Origin: Neotamlana sedimentorum
GTDB lineage: Bacteria > Bacteroidota > Bacteroidia > Flavobacteriales > Flavobacteriaceae
Direction: 5' to 3'
Assembly (NCBI RefSeq): GCF_000943565.1
Contig: NZ_JTDW01000007.1
Location: 1 to 64,000 of the forward strand
Length of the DNA: 64,000 nucleotides
A program made the position numbers and the translations under genes. This document shows positions 55,108 through 64,000 of this stretch, one piece after another. The notes under the pieces were generated by a model. It ran no database searches. It was given only the letters and a program-made list of their open reading frames with translations, and was not told the DNA's origin. Positions within the stretch are counted from its first letter, which is position 1, and the number at the start of each line of letters is the position of its first letter.

Positions 55108-57495
55108 ATGTTAAAACTTTTTACTACCGATTTCTGGGACGTTATTGCAAGATTAATTTTACGCAACAAAATTATAATTCTTGTGAGCATCGTTATTGTT
55201 ACATTTTTGTTTAGTACAAAATGGAAGAATATGCGTTTTAGCAATACAGAGGCCAATTTATTACCGGATGAACACGCTGTAAACATTACTTACAATAATT
55301 TTTTAAAAATCTTTGGAGAAGAAGGCAACCTAATAATTTTAGGTGTTAAGGATAGTTCTCTTTTTACAGTTGAAAAAATAAATGCTTGGAATAAACTCGC
55401 CGAAACTTTTAAAAAGTATGACGAAGTGGAAACTGTGGTTGCTATAAAAGATCTTCAAAAGCTTATAAAAGATTCAGAAAACCAAAAATTTAAACTACAA
55501 CCCTTTATAAATGACTCTATTGTTTCGTTAGCTCAAATTGAAACATTACAAGAGGAGTTGTTTAAAAAATATCCTTTTTACGATAATTTTTTATTTAATA
55601 GCGAATCTAAAACGGTCAGAACAGCTATTTATTTAAAAAAAGAAATAGTAAACACTTCGGCAAGAAAAAACTTTGTACTTAATGAGCTTGTAAATAAAAT
55701 TGCAGCTTTTGAAACTGCTAACAACCTCGATATTCGTGTTTCTGGCATGCCTTATATACGCTCGTTAAACGCTCAAAACATTGTAGATGAAATTGGTAAA
55801 TTCGTTGGGGCTGCTTTATTAGTTACATCGCTTATTTTCTTTTTATTTTTTAGATCTTTACGAGCTACTTTTATTTCGTTAATAGTTGTATCTATAGGAG
55901 TTATGTGGACTCTTGGAATTATTGGAGCAATGAATTATGAAATCACCGTTTTAACAGCTTTAATACCACCTTTAATTATTGTTATTGGCATACCCAATTG
56001 TATTTTCTTAATCAATAAATATCAACACGAAGTACAATTACATGGTAATAAGGTTAAATCGTTACAACGTGTAATTACTAAAATTGGTAATGCCACCTTA
56101 ATGACCAATGTAACTACAGCTTCCGGTTTTGCCACGTTTATTTTAACCGAAAGTAAATTATTAAAAGAATTCGGCATTGTTGCATCATTAAGTATCCTAG
56201 CTATTTTTATTCTGTGTTTACTCATTATTCCTATTATTTATACCTTTTTACCATTCCCTAAAGAGCGGCATTTAGAACATTTAAATAAACGATGGATTGG
56301 TGGTTTTGTAAATTGGATGGAGCGCATGGTAAAACAACGCCGCATTACTATTTACTTCACAGCCATTGTACTTTTAATTGTGAGCATGATTGGAATTTAC
56401 CAAATTAGAATTTCTGGAAGCTTAATTGAAGACATGCCTCAAGGGTCGGAATTTGTAAACGATATCCGTTTTTTCGAAAAAGAATTTAATGGCATTATGC
56501 CTTTAGAGTTTGTTATAGACACCAAGCGCAAAAAAGGTGTTATGAAGTTGTCTACTTTAAAGCGCATGGATGAACTTGAGAATTTAATAGTTGAAATTCC
56601 GGAACTTTCAAAACCTATTTCAGTGGTGAGTTTAGTAAAATATAGTAAGCAAGCCTATTACAATGGTAATCCTAAATTTTATCAATTACCAACCTCTCAA
56701 GAAAATAGTTTTATTTTATCGTATGCTAAAAATTCGACTTCTAATGTAAATTTATTACAGAATTTTGTAGATAGCACTGGGCAATATGCAAGAATTACTA
56801 CCTTTATGAAAGATATCGGCACCGATAAAATGGAGCGCATAGAAGAGGATATTCAAGCCAAAGTAAACAAAGTTTTCCCTAAAGATCGTTACAATGTAAC
56901 CATGACCGGTAAAGCCTTAGTATTTCAAAAAGGGACAAAATATTTGGTGAAAAATTTAGCTATTTCACTCTCTCTAGCGATAGTGCTTATTGCTCTTTTT
57001 ATGGCATACATGTTCCGTTCAGGCCGCATGATAATAGTATCATTAATTCCAAACTTACTCCCCCTACTTGTTACCGCAGGGTTAATGGGTTATTTGGGAG
57101 TACCCATAAAGCCATCAACCATTTTGGTTTTTAGTATAGCCTTTGGCATTTCAGTTGATGACACTATTCACTTTTTGGCAAAATATCGTCAAGAATTACA
57201 AGCCAATCACTGGAAGATAAAAGTTTCTGTTTACGGTGCTTTGCGGGAAACCGGCGTAAGTATGTTTTACACCTCGATTGTATTATTTTTTGGTTTTTCG
57301 GTATTTACTATTTCAAATTTTGGTGGCACCGTAGCATTAGGGGCATTAGTGTCTGCTACCTTACTTTTTGCTATGTTATCTAACTTACTACTATTACCGT
57401 CGTTACTACTTTCATTGGAACGAAATATTGCAAACAAAGAAGTATTGCGAGAACCATCAATAAATATCATACCAAAAGAAGATGAAGAAGCTTAA
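55108..57495 (+). CDS. RND/MMPL family exporter
   Basis: A 795-residue inner membrane protein of the hydrophobe exporter type. It has two halves, each with one N-terminal helix, a periplasmic loop and five more helices. The signature of the second half is FGISVDDTIHFLAKYRQEL; the first has GIPNCIFLINKYQHE. Relatives export lipids or hydrophobic compounds. No membrane-fusion or outer membrane partner lies beside it, so it is likely a stand-alone lipid transporter. Substrate unknown. Confidence 0.9.
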   Translation: MLKLFTTDFWDVIARLILRNKIIILVSIVIVTFLFSTKWKNMRFSNTEANLLPDEHAVNITYNNFLKIFGEEGNLIILGVKDSSLFTVEKINAWNKLAETFKKYDEVETVVAIKDLQKLIKDSENQKFKLQPFINDSIVSLAQIETLQEELFKKYPFYDNFLFNSESKTVRTAIYLKKEIVNTSARKNFVLNELVNKIAAFETANNLDIRVSGMPYIRSLNAQNIVDEIGKFVGAALLVTSLIFFLFFRSLRATFISLIVVSIGVMWTLGIIGAMNYEITVLTALIPPLIIVIGIPNCIFLINKYQHEVQLHGNKVKSLQRVITKIGNATLMTNVTTASGFATFILTESKLLKEFGIVASLSILAIFILCLLIIPIIYTFLPFPKERHLEHLNKRWIGGFVNWMERMVKQRRITIYFTAIVLLIVSMIGIYQIRISGSLIEDMPQGSEFVNDIRFFEKEFNGIMPLEFVIDTKRKKGVMKLSTLKRMDELENLIVEIPELSKPISVVSLVKYSKQAYYNGNPKFYQLPTSQENSFILSYAKNSTSNVNLLQNFVDSTGQYARITTFMKDIGTDKMERIEEDIQAKVNKVFPKDRYNVTMTGKALVFQKGTKYLVKNLAISLSLAIVLIALFMAYMFRSGRMIIVSLIPNLLPLLVTAGLMGYLGVPIKPSTILVFSIAFGISVDDTIHFLAKYRQELQANHWKIKVSVYGALRETGVSMFYTSIVLFFGFSVFTISNFGGTVALGALVSATLLFAMLSNLLLLPSLLLSLERNIANKEVLREPSINIIPKEDEEA

Positions 57496-57498
57496 ATC

Positions 57499-57531
57499 TT
57501 GGTTATAAAATCAGGCTTTTTTTTATCTTTA
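57499..57531 (+). promoter_or_regulatory. Possible promoter of asnS
   Basis: TTG (57499-57501), 22-base spacer, TATCTTTA (57524-57531), a near match with A in place of the final G. Confidence 0.4.
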
Positions 57532-57549
57532 CATTATAAATTTAACCAT

Positions 57550-58983
57550 ATGCAATCAAAAACCGTTTCAGATTTACTAAACCAAGACATTTTATTACAA
57601 GAAGTAGAAGTAAAAGGATGGGTTCGCACATTTAGAGCCAATCGTTTTATTGCTTTAAACGATGGATCGACCATTAATAACATACAATGTGTAGTAGATT
57701 TCGAAAATTTTGATGAAGGCCTTTTAAAGCGTGTAACTACGGGTGCTGCTATACATATAAAAGGTGATTTAGTGGAAAGTCAGGGTAAAGGTCAGACCGT
57801 AGAAATACAGGTTAAGCAGCTCGATGTTTTAGGAGATTCTGATGTAGAAACCTATCCTATTCAACCAAAAAAACATTCTTTCGAGTTTTTACGCGAAAAT
57901 GCGCATTTACGTACAAGAACTAACACCTTTAGTGCAGTAATGCGTTTGCGTTCAGCGTTATCGTTTGCCATTCATAAATATTTTAACGAGAATGGATTTT
58001 ATTACATGCATGCCCCTATAATCACTGGAAGTGATGCTGAAGGTGCTGGCGAAATGTTTCAAGTAACCAATTTAAATATTGAAAACACACCTAAAACAGA
58101 AGATGGTAAGGTAGATTACTCTCAAGATTTTTTTGGTAAAGAAACCAACCTTACCGTGTCTGGGCAATTGGAAGCCGAAACTTATGCCATGTCCTTAGGA
58201 AAAGTATATACTTTTGGACCAACTTTTAGAGCTGAAAACTCGAACACATCTCGACATTTAGCCGAATTTTGGATGATTGAACCTGAAGTTGCCTTCATGG
58301 ATTTGGCCGGTAATATGGATTTAGCTGAAGACTTTATGAAATCGGTTATAAACTACGTGCTTGTCAATAATAAAGAAGATTTAGAATTTCTTGATAAACG
58401 GTTGGAAGACGAAGACAAAAAGAAGCCACAAGCAGAACGCAGCCCAATGGGGTTAATTGAAAAGCTAAATTTTGTTACCGAAAACAATTTTAAACGAGTT
58501 AGTTACACTGAAGCTATTGATATTTTAAGAAACTCAAAGCCCAATAAAAAGAAAAAATTTAAATATCTAATTGACGAATGGGGTGCCGATTTACAAAGTG
58601 AACATGAACGCTTCTTAGTTGAAAAACACTTTAAATGTCCTGTAATTTTATTTGATTATCCAGCAAATATAAAGGCATTTTATATGCGTTTAAATGATGA
58701 TGGAAAAACCGTTCGTGCAATGGATATTTTATTCCCAGGCATTGGTGAAATTGTTGGTGGCGCACAGCGTGAAGAACGTTTAGAGGTTTTAAAAGAAAAA
58801 ATGGCAGCCATCGATATTCCCGAAGAAGACCTTTGGTGGTATCTTGATTTACGTAAATTCGGTACCGCAGTACATTCTGGTTTCGGTTTAGGTTTCGAGC
58901 GCTTAGTTATGTTTGCTACAGGAATGAGCAATATTCGCGATGTTATACCGTTTCCAAGAACACCACAAAATGCCGAGTTTTAA
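57550..58983 (+). CDS. asnS: Asparaginyl-tRNA synthetase
   Basis: Class II synthetase that charges tRNA-Asn. 477 residues from the ATG at 57550; an upstream frame from 57499 would add 17 residues across the likely promoter. N-terminal OB-fold ([20 protein letters not shown]), motif 2 [20 protein letters not shown], and motif 3 [15 protein letters not shown]. The AsnRS identity is supported by the [15 protein letters not shown] region. Confidence 0.97.
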   Translation: MQSKTVSDLLNQDILLQEVEVKGWVRTFRANRFIALNDGSTINNIQCVVDFENFDEGLLKRVTTGAAIHIKGDLVESQGKGQTVEIQVKQLDVLGDSDVETYPIQPKKHSFEFLRENAHLRTRTNTFSAVMRLRSALSFAIHKYFNENGFYYMHAPIITGSDAEGAGEMFQVTNLNIENTPKTEDGKVDYSQDFFGKETNLTVSGQLEAETYAMSLGKVYTFGPTFRAENSNTSRHLAEFWMIEPEVAFMDLAGNMDLAEDFMKSVINYVLVNNKEDLEFLDKRLEDEDKKKPQAERSPMGLIEKLNFVTENNFKRVSYTEAIDILRNSKPNKKKKFKYLIDEWGADLQSEHERFLVEKHFKCPVILFDYPANIKAFYMRLNDDGKTVRAMDILFPGIGEIVGGAQREERLEVLKEKMAAIDIPEEDLWWYLDLRKFGTAVHSGFGLGFERLVMFATGMSNIRDVIPFPRTPQNAEF

Positions 58984-58998
58984 CCCATGTACAATACT

Positions 58999-59029
58999 TT
59001 GTTAAGCTTAATCCTTTTTTATATATTTG
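58999..59029 (+). promoter_or_regulatory. Promoter of rpoN
   Basis: TTG (58999-59001), 20-base spacer, TATATTTG (59022-59029): full consensus, about 22 bases before the ATG at 59052. Confidence 0.75.
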
Positions 59030-59051
59030 AGTAATCTCCTTAAATCGAAAC

Positions 59052-60509
59052 ATGCTTAAACAACATTTACAATTTAAATTATCGCAAAAGCTATCGCCGC
59101 AGCAAATTCAGTTAATGAAATTGATACAATTGCCTACACAAGCTTTTGAGCAACGTTTAAAGCAAGAACTAGAAGAAAATCCAGCTCTAGAAGGGGGTAA
59201 AGACAAAAACGACGATTTAGATTCTGATTTTGATAATTCTGATGATGAATACAACGATAGTGAAACTATTGGAAATGACGAAATAAACGTTGATGACTAT
59301 TTAAGCGACGACGAAATTCCAGATTATCGTACACAAGCCAATAATTACAGTAGTGATGACGACGATAAAACCATGCCATATGCGGCCGGAACATCGTTTA
59401 CACAGCATTTAAAAAATCAACTTAACACCTATCGTTTAAATGATGAAGAGCGCGATATAGCTGAGTTTTTGGTAGGAAGTGTAGATGAAAGCGGATACAT
59501 ACGTCGAGAGTTAAGCGATATTATGGACGATTTGGCATTTACCCAAAATGTTTATACCACGGAAGAAAATATAGAAAAGGTTTTAAAAATAGTACATCAA
59601 TTAGACCCAGCAGGTGTTGGTGCTCGCAATTTACAAGAGTGCTTAAGTATTCAACTACAGCGAAAAACTAAAACCGCCAACATTGAAATGGCAATAGCTA
59701 TAATTGAAAGTGCTTTCGAGCAATTTACAAAAAAACACTATAAAAAATTACTTCAAAAATTTAGTATAACTGAAGAACAACTGAAACATGCTATTTCTGA
59801 AATAGAACATTTAAACCCAAAACCGGGAGGGGCCTATGCCGGAAACAACAAAATTGTAGAGCATATTGTACCCGATTTCGCCATTAAAATTGTTGATGGT
59901 GAATTAGAACTGACCCTTAATGGAAGAAATGCGCCAGAACTACATGTATCGCGCGAATATAACAACATGCTTAAGGGCTATAAAGACTCTAAAGACAAAT
60001 CGAAATCACAAAAAGATGCCATAGTATTTATAAAACAAAAATTAGATGCAGCGAAGTGGTTTATTGAAGCTATAAAACAACGTCAGCAAACGCTATTTGT
60101 AACCATGAGTGCCATAATGCACTACCAGAAAGATTACTTTTTATCGGGAGACGAGCGTAATTTAAAACCCATGATTTTAAAGGATGTTGCAGATAAAATA
60201 AACATGGATGTTTCAACGGTTTCTCGTGTAGCCAACAGTAAATATGTCGATACTCCATATGGTACAAAATTGATAAAAGAATTCTTTTCAGAATCTATGA
60301 AAAATGATCAAGGAGAAGATGTTTCGACACGAGAAATAAAAAAAATACTAGAAACTGTAATTGAAGAAGAAGATAAAAAGAAACCCTTAACCGATGAAAC
60401 TTTGGCTTCAATTTTAAAAGAAAAAGGTTATCCCATCGCTAGGCGTACCGTTGCAAAATACCGTGAGCAACTCGATATTCCGGTAGCCAGACTTCGTAAA
60501 AAAATTTAA
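59052..60509 (+). CDS. rpoN: RNA polymerase sigma-54 factor
   Basis: A 485-residue sigma-54. Region I is Gln/Leu-rich (KLSPQQIQLMKLIQLPTQAF), followed by a strongly acidic region II (about residues 50-110), the core-binding domain, a helix-turn-helix (KDVADKINMDVSTVSRVANS) and the RpoN box ARRTVAKYRE (463-472). Sigma-54 needs AAA+ activators, none of which lies in this window. The PAP2-like gene starts on the last base of its stop codon. Confidence 0.97.
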   Translation: MLKQHLQFKLSQKLSPQQIQLMKLIQLPTQAFEQRLKQELEENPALEGGKDKNDDLDSDFDNSDDEYNDSETIGNDEINVDDYLSDDEIPDYRTQANNYSSDDDDKTMPYAAGTSFTQHLKNQLNTYRLNDEERDIAEFLVGSVDESGYIRRELSDIMDDLAFTQNVYTTEENIEKVLKIVHQLDPAGVGARNLQECLSIQLQRKTKTANIEMAIAIIESAFEQFTKKHYKKLLQKFSITEEQLKHAISEIEHLNPKPGGAYAGNNKIVEHIVPDFAIKIVDGELELTLNGRNAPELHVSREYNNMLKGYKDSKDKSKSQKDAIVFIKQKLDAAKWFIEAIKQRQQTLFVTMSAIMHYQKDYFLSGDERNLKPMILKDVADKINMDVSTVSRVANSKYVDTPYGTKLIKEFFSESMKNDQGEDVSTREIKKILETVIEEEDKKKPLTDETLASILKEKGYPIARRTVAKYREQLDIPVARLRKKI

Positions 60510-61114
60510 TGGATAGGCTATTAAAAAGCATCTCATATATTTTTCACCCTTTGTTTATGCCAATTGCTGGGGTTATTTTTTATTTTTCAAAAACACCTCG
60601 GTTTATTCAATATGATGTTATAAAAGGTAAATTAATAGCCATTTTTATACTTACCGTATTACTACCCATATTGCTATATTTCCTTTTAAAAACCTTAAAT
60701 AAAGTCAACTCTATTAAATTAGAGAATGCTCGCGAACGAATTTATCCACTAATTTTAAACGGTGTAATAACTTTAATGGTCTTGAAGCGTATCTTATCTC
60801 CTTCACAAGATATTGAGCTCTATTTTTTCTTTTTAGGTATTTTAATCTCGACCATGGCAAGTTTAATATTAGCCATTTTTAGGTTTAAAGCCAGTTTACA
60901 CATGATGGCTATTGCAGGATTATCTATGTTTTTTATTTCCCTAAGCATTCATTTTAGCATAAATATTAACAACACGTTGGCTGCAATGTTTTTACTAATT
61001 GGAGCAATTGCTACCTCACGTATTCATTTAAAAGCACATTCACCTATAGAGCTTATAATTGGTGTATTTATAGGCTTTATACCACAACTCATTTTAATTA
61101 ACCATTGGTTATAA
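60509..61114 (+). CDS. PAP2-like integral membrane protein
   Basis: A 201-residue protein with six membrane helices. Motifs weakly resemble the PAP2 phosphatase set: KLENARERIYP in place of KX6RP, ASLHMM in place of PSGH, and SRIHLKAHSPIELIIG fitting SRX5HX3(D/E). The weak second motif leaves activity in doubt. It overlaps the rpoN stop by one base, so it is translated with rpoN. Ends overlapping the convergent PorT-like gene by 6 bp. Confidence 0.72.
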   Translation: MDRLLKSISYIFHPLFMPIAGVIFYFSKTPRFIQYDVIKGKLIAIFILTVLLPILLYFLLKTLNKVNSIKLENARERIYPLILNGVITLMVLKRILSPSQDIELYFFFLGILISTMASLILAIFRFKASLHMMAIAGLSMFFISLSIHFSININNTLAAMFLLIGAIATSRIHLKAHSPIELIIGVFIGFIPQLILINHWL

Positions 61115-61798
61115 TATATAGAAAATTAAACCGAGTTTAATATCGGTCATATTAACCGCAGTACCATCACTTAAAGCCGCATTTTTTAAAATAGGATTTA
61201 GACCGTAATAAGTATAAAAATTCCAAGTATTATAACCTGCACTTAAAGTTAACCCATATTGAAACTTGTTAAATTCACTAATATTAGAAAATTTAATACT
61301 ACCTAAATCACCTTTATACTTAGTGTTATTTAAAAACATATACCTCAATTTTAAACCAGCATAAATGCGCCAAAAATTATAATCAGTTGCAGTAGAAGTT
61401 CGCCACCTAAATTCAACTGGTAATTCAACGAAATGATTTGAAAATTTATTTTTAGAAAAATCGTCTTCATCAACAATGGCATAATTAAAACTATTATCAA
61501 CTTCCTTATTAATTAATAAATTTTGATTAAATGAATTAGTAGAATATCCTAAACCAATACCAATTGCAAAATTTCGTCTTATATTCAAAGGTATGTCTTT
61601 AATATGCCCCAAATGGAAGCCTAAAGAAAAGCCTGTTTGTGACAACTTATCAGGCACCTGGTGCAACACGTTATAAGTTATTGCTGCGTAAAACTGATCT
61701 TCTTTATAACGTGAACTAACAACTTTAGCCGTGTTTTGCTCCTGCGAAAATCCCACACAAAAATTAAAACCTAATAAAAATATCAAAAAATGTTTCAT
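61109..61798 (-). CDS. PorT-like outer membrane protein (type IX secretion)
   Basis: A 229-residue exported beta-barrel, signal peptide ending VGFSQ from the ATG at 61798 (a frame from TTG 61822 would add eight residues). Segments such as KNKFSNHFVELPVEFRWRTS and YGLTLSAGYNTWNFYTYYGL match the PorT/SprT proteins of the type IX secretion system; a general barrel of the porin family is the alternative. It would support export of proteins such as the one at 19717-22773. It is transcribed alone. Confidence 0.72.
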   Translation of the reverse strand: MKHFLIFLLGFNFCVGFSQEQNTAKVVSSRYKEDQFYAAITYNVLHQVPDKLSQTGFSLGFHLGHIKDIPLNIRRNFAIGIGLGYSTNSFNQNLLINKEVDNSFNYAIVDEDDFSKNKFSNHFVELPVEFRWRTSTATDYNFWRIYAGLKLRYMFLNNTKYKGDLGSIKFSNISEFNKFQYGLTLSAGYNTWNFYTYYGLNPILKNAALSDGTAVNMTDIKLGLIFYIL

Positions 61799-61877
61799 TA
61801 TACCTAGTTCCTGTTTGATCAAGAATTAAATTTAAAAATAACGATAAAAAAGTTAAAATTTTAAGCCCTAAAACATT

Positions 61878-61911
61878 AAAAGGCGTTTTGAAATAAATCA
61901 AAACGCCTTTT
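61878..61911 (-). terminator. Terminator of the exbB-exbD operon
   Basis: Perfect 14-bp inverted repeat AAAAGGCGTTTTGA / TCAAAACGCCTTTT with a 6-base loop, 23 bases after the last exbD stop and upstream of the PorT-like gene. Confidence 0.85.
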
Positions 61912-61933
61912 AAATAAAATTAAGAATGTAAAA

Positions 61934-62407
61934 TTATTGGTTAATTACACTACCTTTTTTCGTAGTATAGTTAATTTTTAACGCATTAACTTTACGTAGT
62001 TCTTGTTTAATATCGCCAACAATACCCATATTAGTTTCACCATCAACTTTTAATGCAGTGGTTAAAAACGGAACCAACTCTTCACGTTTCGATGCGCGCT
62101 CTGCTGCAATAAACGATGCAATGTCACTAACATTAGCAAAATCATCATTTAACTGAATTCTTGCCTGTGTACCATATTGTTTGTAGTTTTCACTTGGTTT
62201 ACCAGCGTAAATATACATTACCAAATCCTTTTTATCTAGCTTCTCAACTTGATCTGCAAAAGGCAGATTGTTTTCAATCTTTAGGGTGTTTTGCCTCATT
62301 ACTGTTGCCACCATAAAGAAAAATAAAAGCATGAATACAATATCTGGTAACGCTGCAGTATTTACTGCAGGTATTCCTCCCTCTTTTTTCTTTTTAAATT
62401 TAGACAT
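61934..62407 (-). CDS. ExbD/TolR family protein (second copy)
   Basis: A 157-residue ExbD-type protein: cytoplasmic Lys-rich N-terminus (SKFKKKKEGG), one membrane helix with the proton-carrying Asp (D22, in LPDIVFMLLFFFMVAT), and a periplasmic domain. It energises TonB or Tol-type outer membrane work with ExbB. It lies 21 bp after the first exbD. Confidence 0.92.
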   Translation of the reverse strand: MSKFKKKKEGGIPAVNTAALPDIVFMLLFFFMVATVMRQNTLKIENNLPFADQVEKLDKKDLVMYIYAGKPSENYKQYGTQARIQLNDDFANVSDIASFIAAERASKREELVPFLTTALKVDGETNMGIVGDIKQELRKVNALKINYTTKKGSVINQ

Positions 62408-62428
62408 AGTTTATGTTAAATTTTAATG

Positions 62429-63013
62429 TTATTGTACTTCAGAAAGTTTTTGAGGATAGTCGAGTTTGATTTTCTCAATTTGATCCTTTAATCTTTCTTT
62501 GTTTCCAGGCCAGTTTACATCGTTAGCGTTAGCTTCCATTTCTGTAAACGTTTTCCCGTATAGTGCTTCTGCTCTTTTATTTCTTAAAACATTATAGGCC
62601 GCTACTAATTCATTTTGAACAGCAATATACTGCTTATACGATGTTTCACGTTCATTTTTTAAAGAAATAATGGCTTTCGCAGGATTATCAGACGATTCAG
62701 GATCTTTCTTCCCTTTACAGTAATCACATGAACCGTCTCCGCCATTATCTAAAAATGCTATGGCCGCTTCTCTTAAATCCTTAACCTCCATAATTTCATC
62801 TTCAACAAGTAATTGATCATTACCATTTAAAAGTACAGTAAAGATGTTTTTTTGTTTGATGATTGGTGGTTCTGTTTCTTCAATTGGAGGTAACTTTCTG
62901 TTTAAACCAGAGTCAACTTCAATAGTTGTTGTAACTAAGAAGAAAATTAATAATAAGAAAGCAATATCGGCCATAGAGCCTGCATTTACTTCTGGTGCTG
63001 CTCTTTTTGACAT
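62429..63013 (-). CDS. ExbD/TolR family protein (first copy, with cysteine pair)
   Basis: A 194-residue ExbD-type protein. Membrane helix with the key Asp (D16, in SMADIAFLLLIFFLV) and a periplasmic domain that is longer than usual, with an insertion holding C96 and C99 (GDGSCDYCKGKKDP) and an extra C-terminal coiled-coil-like helix (about 120-190). The CXXC could be a disulfide or metal site in the periplasm. It is 3 bp after the unknown membrane protein gene. Confidence 0.9.
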   Translation of the reverse strand: MSKRAAPEVNAGSMADIAFLLLIFFLVTTTIEVDSGLNRKLPPIEETEPPIIKQKNIFTVLLNGNDQLLVEDEIMEVKDLREAAIAFLDNGGDGSCDYCKGKKDPESSDNPAKAIISLKNERETSYKQYIAVQNELVAAYNVLRNKRAEALYGKTFTEMEANANDVNWPGNKERLKDQIEKIKLDYPQKLSEVQ

Positions 63014-63016
63014 AAT

Positions 63017-63448
63017 CTATTTATTTAATATTTTTTTAGCTCCACCAACTAACATTGAACCAATAGCTAAAACGGCTAAAATGTAGAAAGCTATTAAGCC
63101 TGCTCCAACAGTTTTAGATGTAGATTCTGTTACGTCAGAACCTTTTTGGATAAATGGTTGTAAGTCTAAATCTGAACCAGACGACACTCCAAAAGAGATC
63201 GCAATAATTACTAAAAATGCGCCAACCGTTAATAAAGTCTTTTTAATATCGCCAGAAAATAGTCCTTTAATTACAAAGACTACAACAAGCGCAATTACTA
63301 TTGCTAATACGGCATAAGCTACATATAGTATATTCCCGCTAAGGCCTTGTGCTGCTTCCTCCTCTGAACCCATAATCATCAATGCGAAGATAGCACCAAT
63401 AATGGCTAGAGCGAAAGCTACTATTTTTAATACTTTATGTAAATTCAT
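63017..63448 (-). CDS. Membrane protein of unknown function in exbB-exbD operon
   Basis: A 143-residue protein with four hydrophobic helices (about residues 5-25, 40-62, 70-90 and 113-134) and a short periplasmic-type loop rich in Ser/Asp/Thr. I do not recognise the family. It lies between exbB (26 bp) and the first exbD (3 bp), in an order seen often in flavobacteria, so it is likely an accessory part of the proton channel. Confidence 0.82.
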   Translation of the reverse strand: MNLHKVLKIVAFALAIIGAIFALMIMGSEEEAAQGLSGNILYVAYAVLAIVIALVVVFVIKGLFSGDIKKTLLTVGAFLVIIAISFGVSSGSDLDLQPFIQKGSDVTESTSKTVGAGLIAFYILAVLAIGSMLVGGAKKILNK

Positions 63449-63474
63449 AATTTGTTTTCGTTTTAATTATATTA

Positions 63475-64000
63475 TTATTTTTTGTGTCTAATTAATAGAT
63501 CCATTAACGTGATAGAAGCATCTTCCATATCGTTAACAATACTATCAATCTTAGCAATAATATAATTGTAGAAAATTTGAAGAATAATAGCCACAACAAG
63601 ACCAAATACTGTTGTTAAAAGTGCTACTTTAATACCACCTGCTACTAAAGAAGGTTGCATATCTCCAGCTGCTTCAATTTTATCGAATGCTTGAATCATA
63701 CCAATTACCGTACCCATGAAACCAAGCATTGGTGCAAGAGCGATAAATAATGAAATCCATGATACGTTTTTCTCTAGTTGTCCCATTTGAACACCACCGT
63801 AAGCTACAACCGCTTTTTCGGCAGCTTCGATACCTTCGTCTGTTCTATCTAAACCTTGGTAGTAAATAGAAGCGATAGGCCCTTTTGTGTTTCTACAAAC
63901 TTCTTTCGCTGCTTCTACACCACCAGATGCTAAAGCGTCTTCAACTTTTTGAGTTAATTTTTTAGTGTTTGTTGTAGAAAGGTTTAAAAAGATAATTCTT
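63475..64000 (-). CDS. MotA/TolQ/ExbB proton channel protein, 5' end outside window
   Basis: The visible 174 residues (frame open to the right edge) carry the ExbB core: a cytoplasmic part (EGIEAAEKAVVAYGGVQ) and then two helices with APMLGFMGTVIGMIQAFDKI and LLTTVFGLVVAIILQIFYNY, the family signature. It drives ExbD/TonB-type complexes with the proton gradient. The start codon lies beyond 64000; the internal ATG at 63786 is not the start because conserved sequence precedes it. Confidence 0.92.
   Translation of the reverse strand, partial: RIIFLNLSTTNTKKLTQKVEDALASGGVEAAKEVCRNTKGPIASIYYQGLDRTDEGIEAAEKAVVAYGGVQMGQLEKNVSWISLFIALAPMLGFMGTVIGMIQAFDKIEAAGDMQPSLVAGGIKVALLTTVFGLVVAIILQIFYNYIIAKIDSIVNDMEDASITLMDLLIRHKK

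Noticed and set aside
57499-57549. Upstream extension of asnS
   Set aside because: The added residues are not family-like and overlap the probable promoter.
62844-63086. Plus-strand frame antisense to the first exbD
   Set aside because: Shadow of the ExbD membrane helix region; overlapping a clear gene.

Overview
The window is ordinary chromosome of a flavobacterium (phylum Bacteroidota, most likely family Flavobacteriaceae). The evidence is low G+C, a caa/aa3-type oxidase fed by an alternative complex III operon, signs of type IX secretion (a T9SS C-terminal sorting domain and a PorT-like barrel), SusC-like TonB receptor and DUF4249 pairs, and promoters of the Bacteroidota type (TTG, 19-22 bases, then TAnnTTTG) in front of rplM, pyrH, rpoN and tRNA-Gln. 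Shine-Dalgarno sequences are weak or absent, as expected for the group. I see no transposase, integrase, prophage or CRISPR array. Genus cannot be fixed from the sequence alone.

Layout. 1-1934: 5' part of a very large secreted Ig-repeat protein (minus strand, runs off the left edge). 2147-13907 (minus): an eight-gene respiratory operon actA-actB-actC-actD-actE-actF-coxB-ctaD, which takes electrons from quinol through a multi-heme/Fe-S complex to an aa3 oxidase. 14118-15108: a small SPOR protein, then about 600 bp of non-coding DNA with two related hairpins. 15109-19598 (minus): rimP-nusA-infB, with a terminator-like hairpin directly in front of rimP. 19717-22773 (minus): a T9SS-exported phytase/esterase-like beta-propeller. 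22966-23038 (minus): tRNA-Gln. 23188-27228 (plus): DUF2723 glycosyltransferase-like protein and a polysaccharide deacetylase. 27334-30386 (minus): a thioredoxin-fold protein lacking CXXC, a membrane/Tat-type metallophosphoesterase and an aldehyde dehydrogenase. 30488-39770 (plus): polA, a DUF4421 barrel, a Nudix plus PLD-helicase pair, an amidase and a bile-acid symporter-like carrier.

39821-42430 is a stress-type block: a PfpI/DJ-1 protein and a WYL regulator (minus) facing a DinB-like gene and a small protein (plus). Between them lie two inverted copies of a 25-27 bp palindromic site that covers the dinB-like promoter. 42546-46786 (minus) holds a lipocalin-like lipoprotein and a DUF4249/TonB-receptor uptake pair. 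47143-49092 (minus) is a YgiQ radical-SAM protein. 49319-53674 (plus) is the translation cluster rplM-rpsI-rpsB-tsf-pyrH-frr. 53789-61114 (plus) has a DUF5686-type barrel, an RND/MMPL exporter, asnS, rpoN and a PAP2-like membrane protein. 61109-64000 (minus) has a PorT-like barrel and an ExbB/unknown/ExbD/ExbD proton-channel operon that runs off the right edge.

Most of the window is housekeeping. The places most deserving a second look are the Nudix/PLD-helicase/DUF3427 pair (34285-37802), the WYL/DinB control region (41586-41675), the HhH domain fused to ActC (7554-7751), the hairpin in front of rimP, and an isolated G+C-rich intergenic block (27247-27326).
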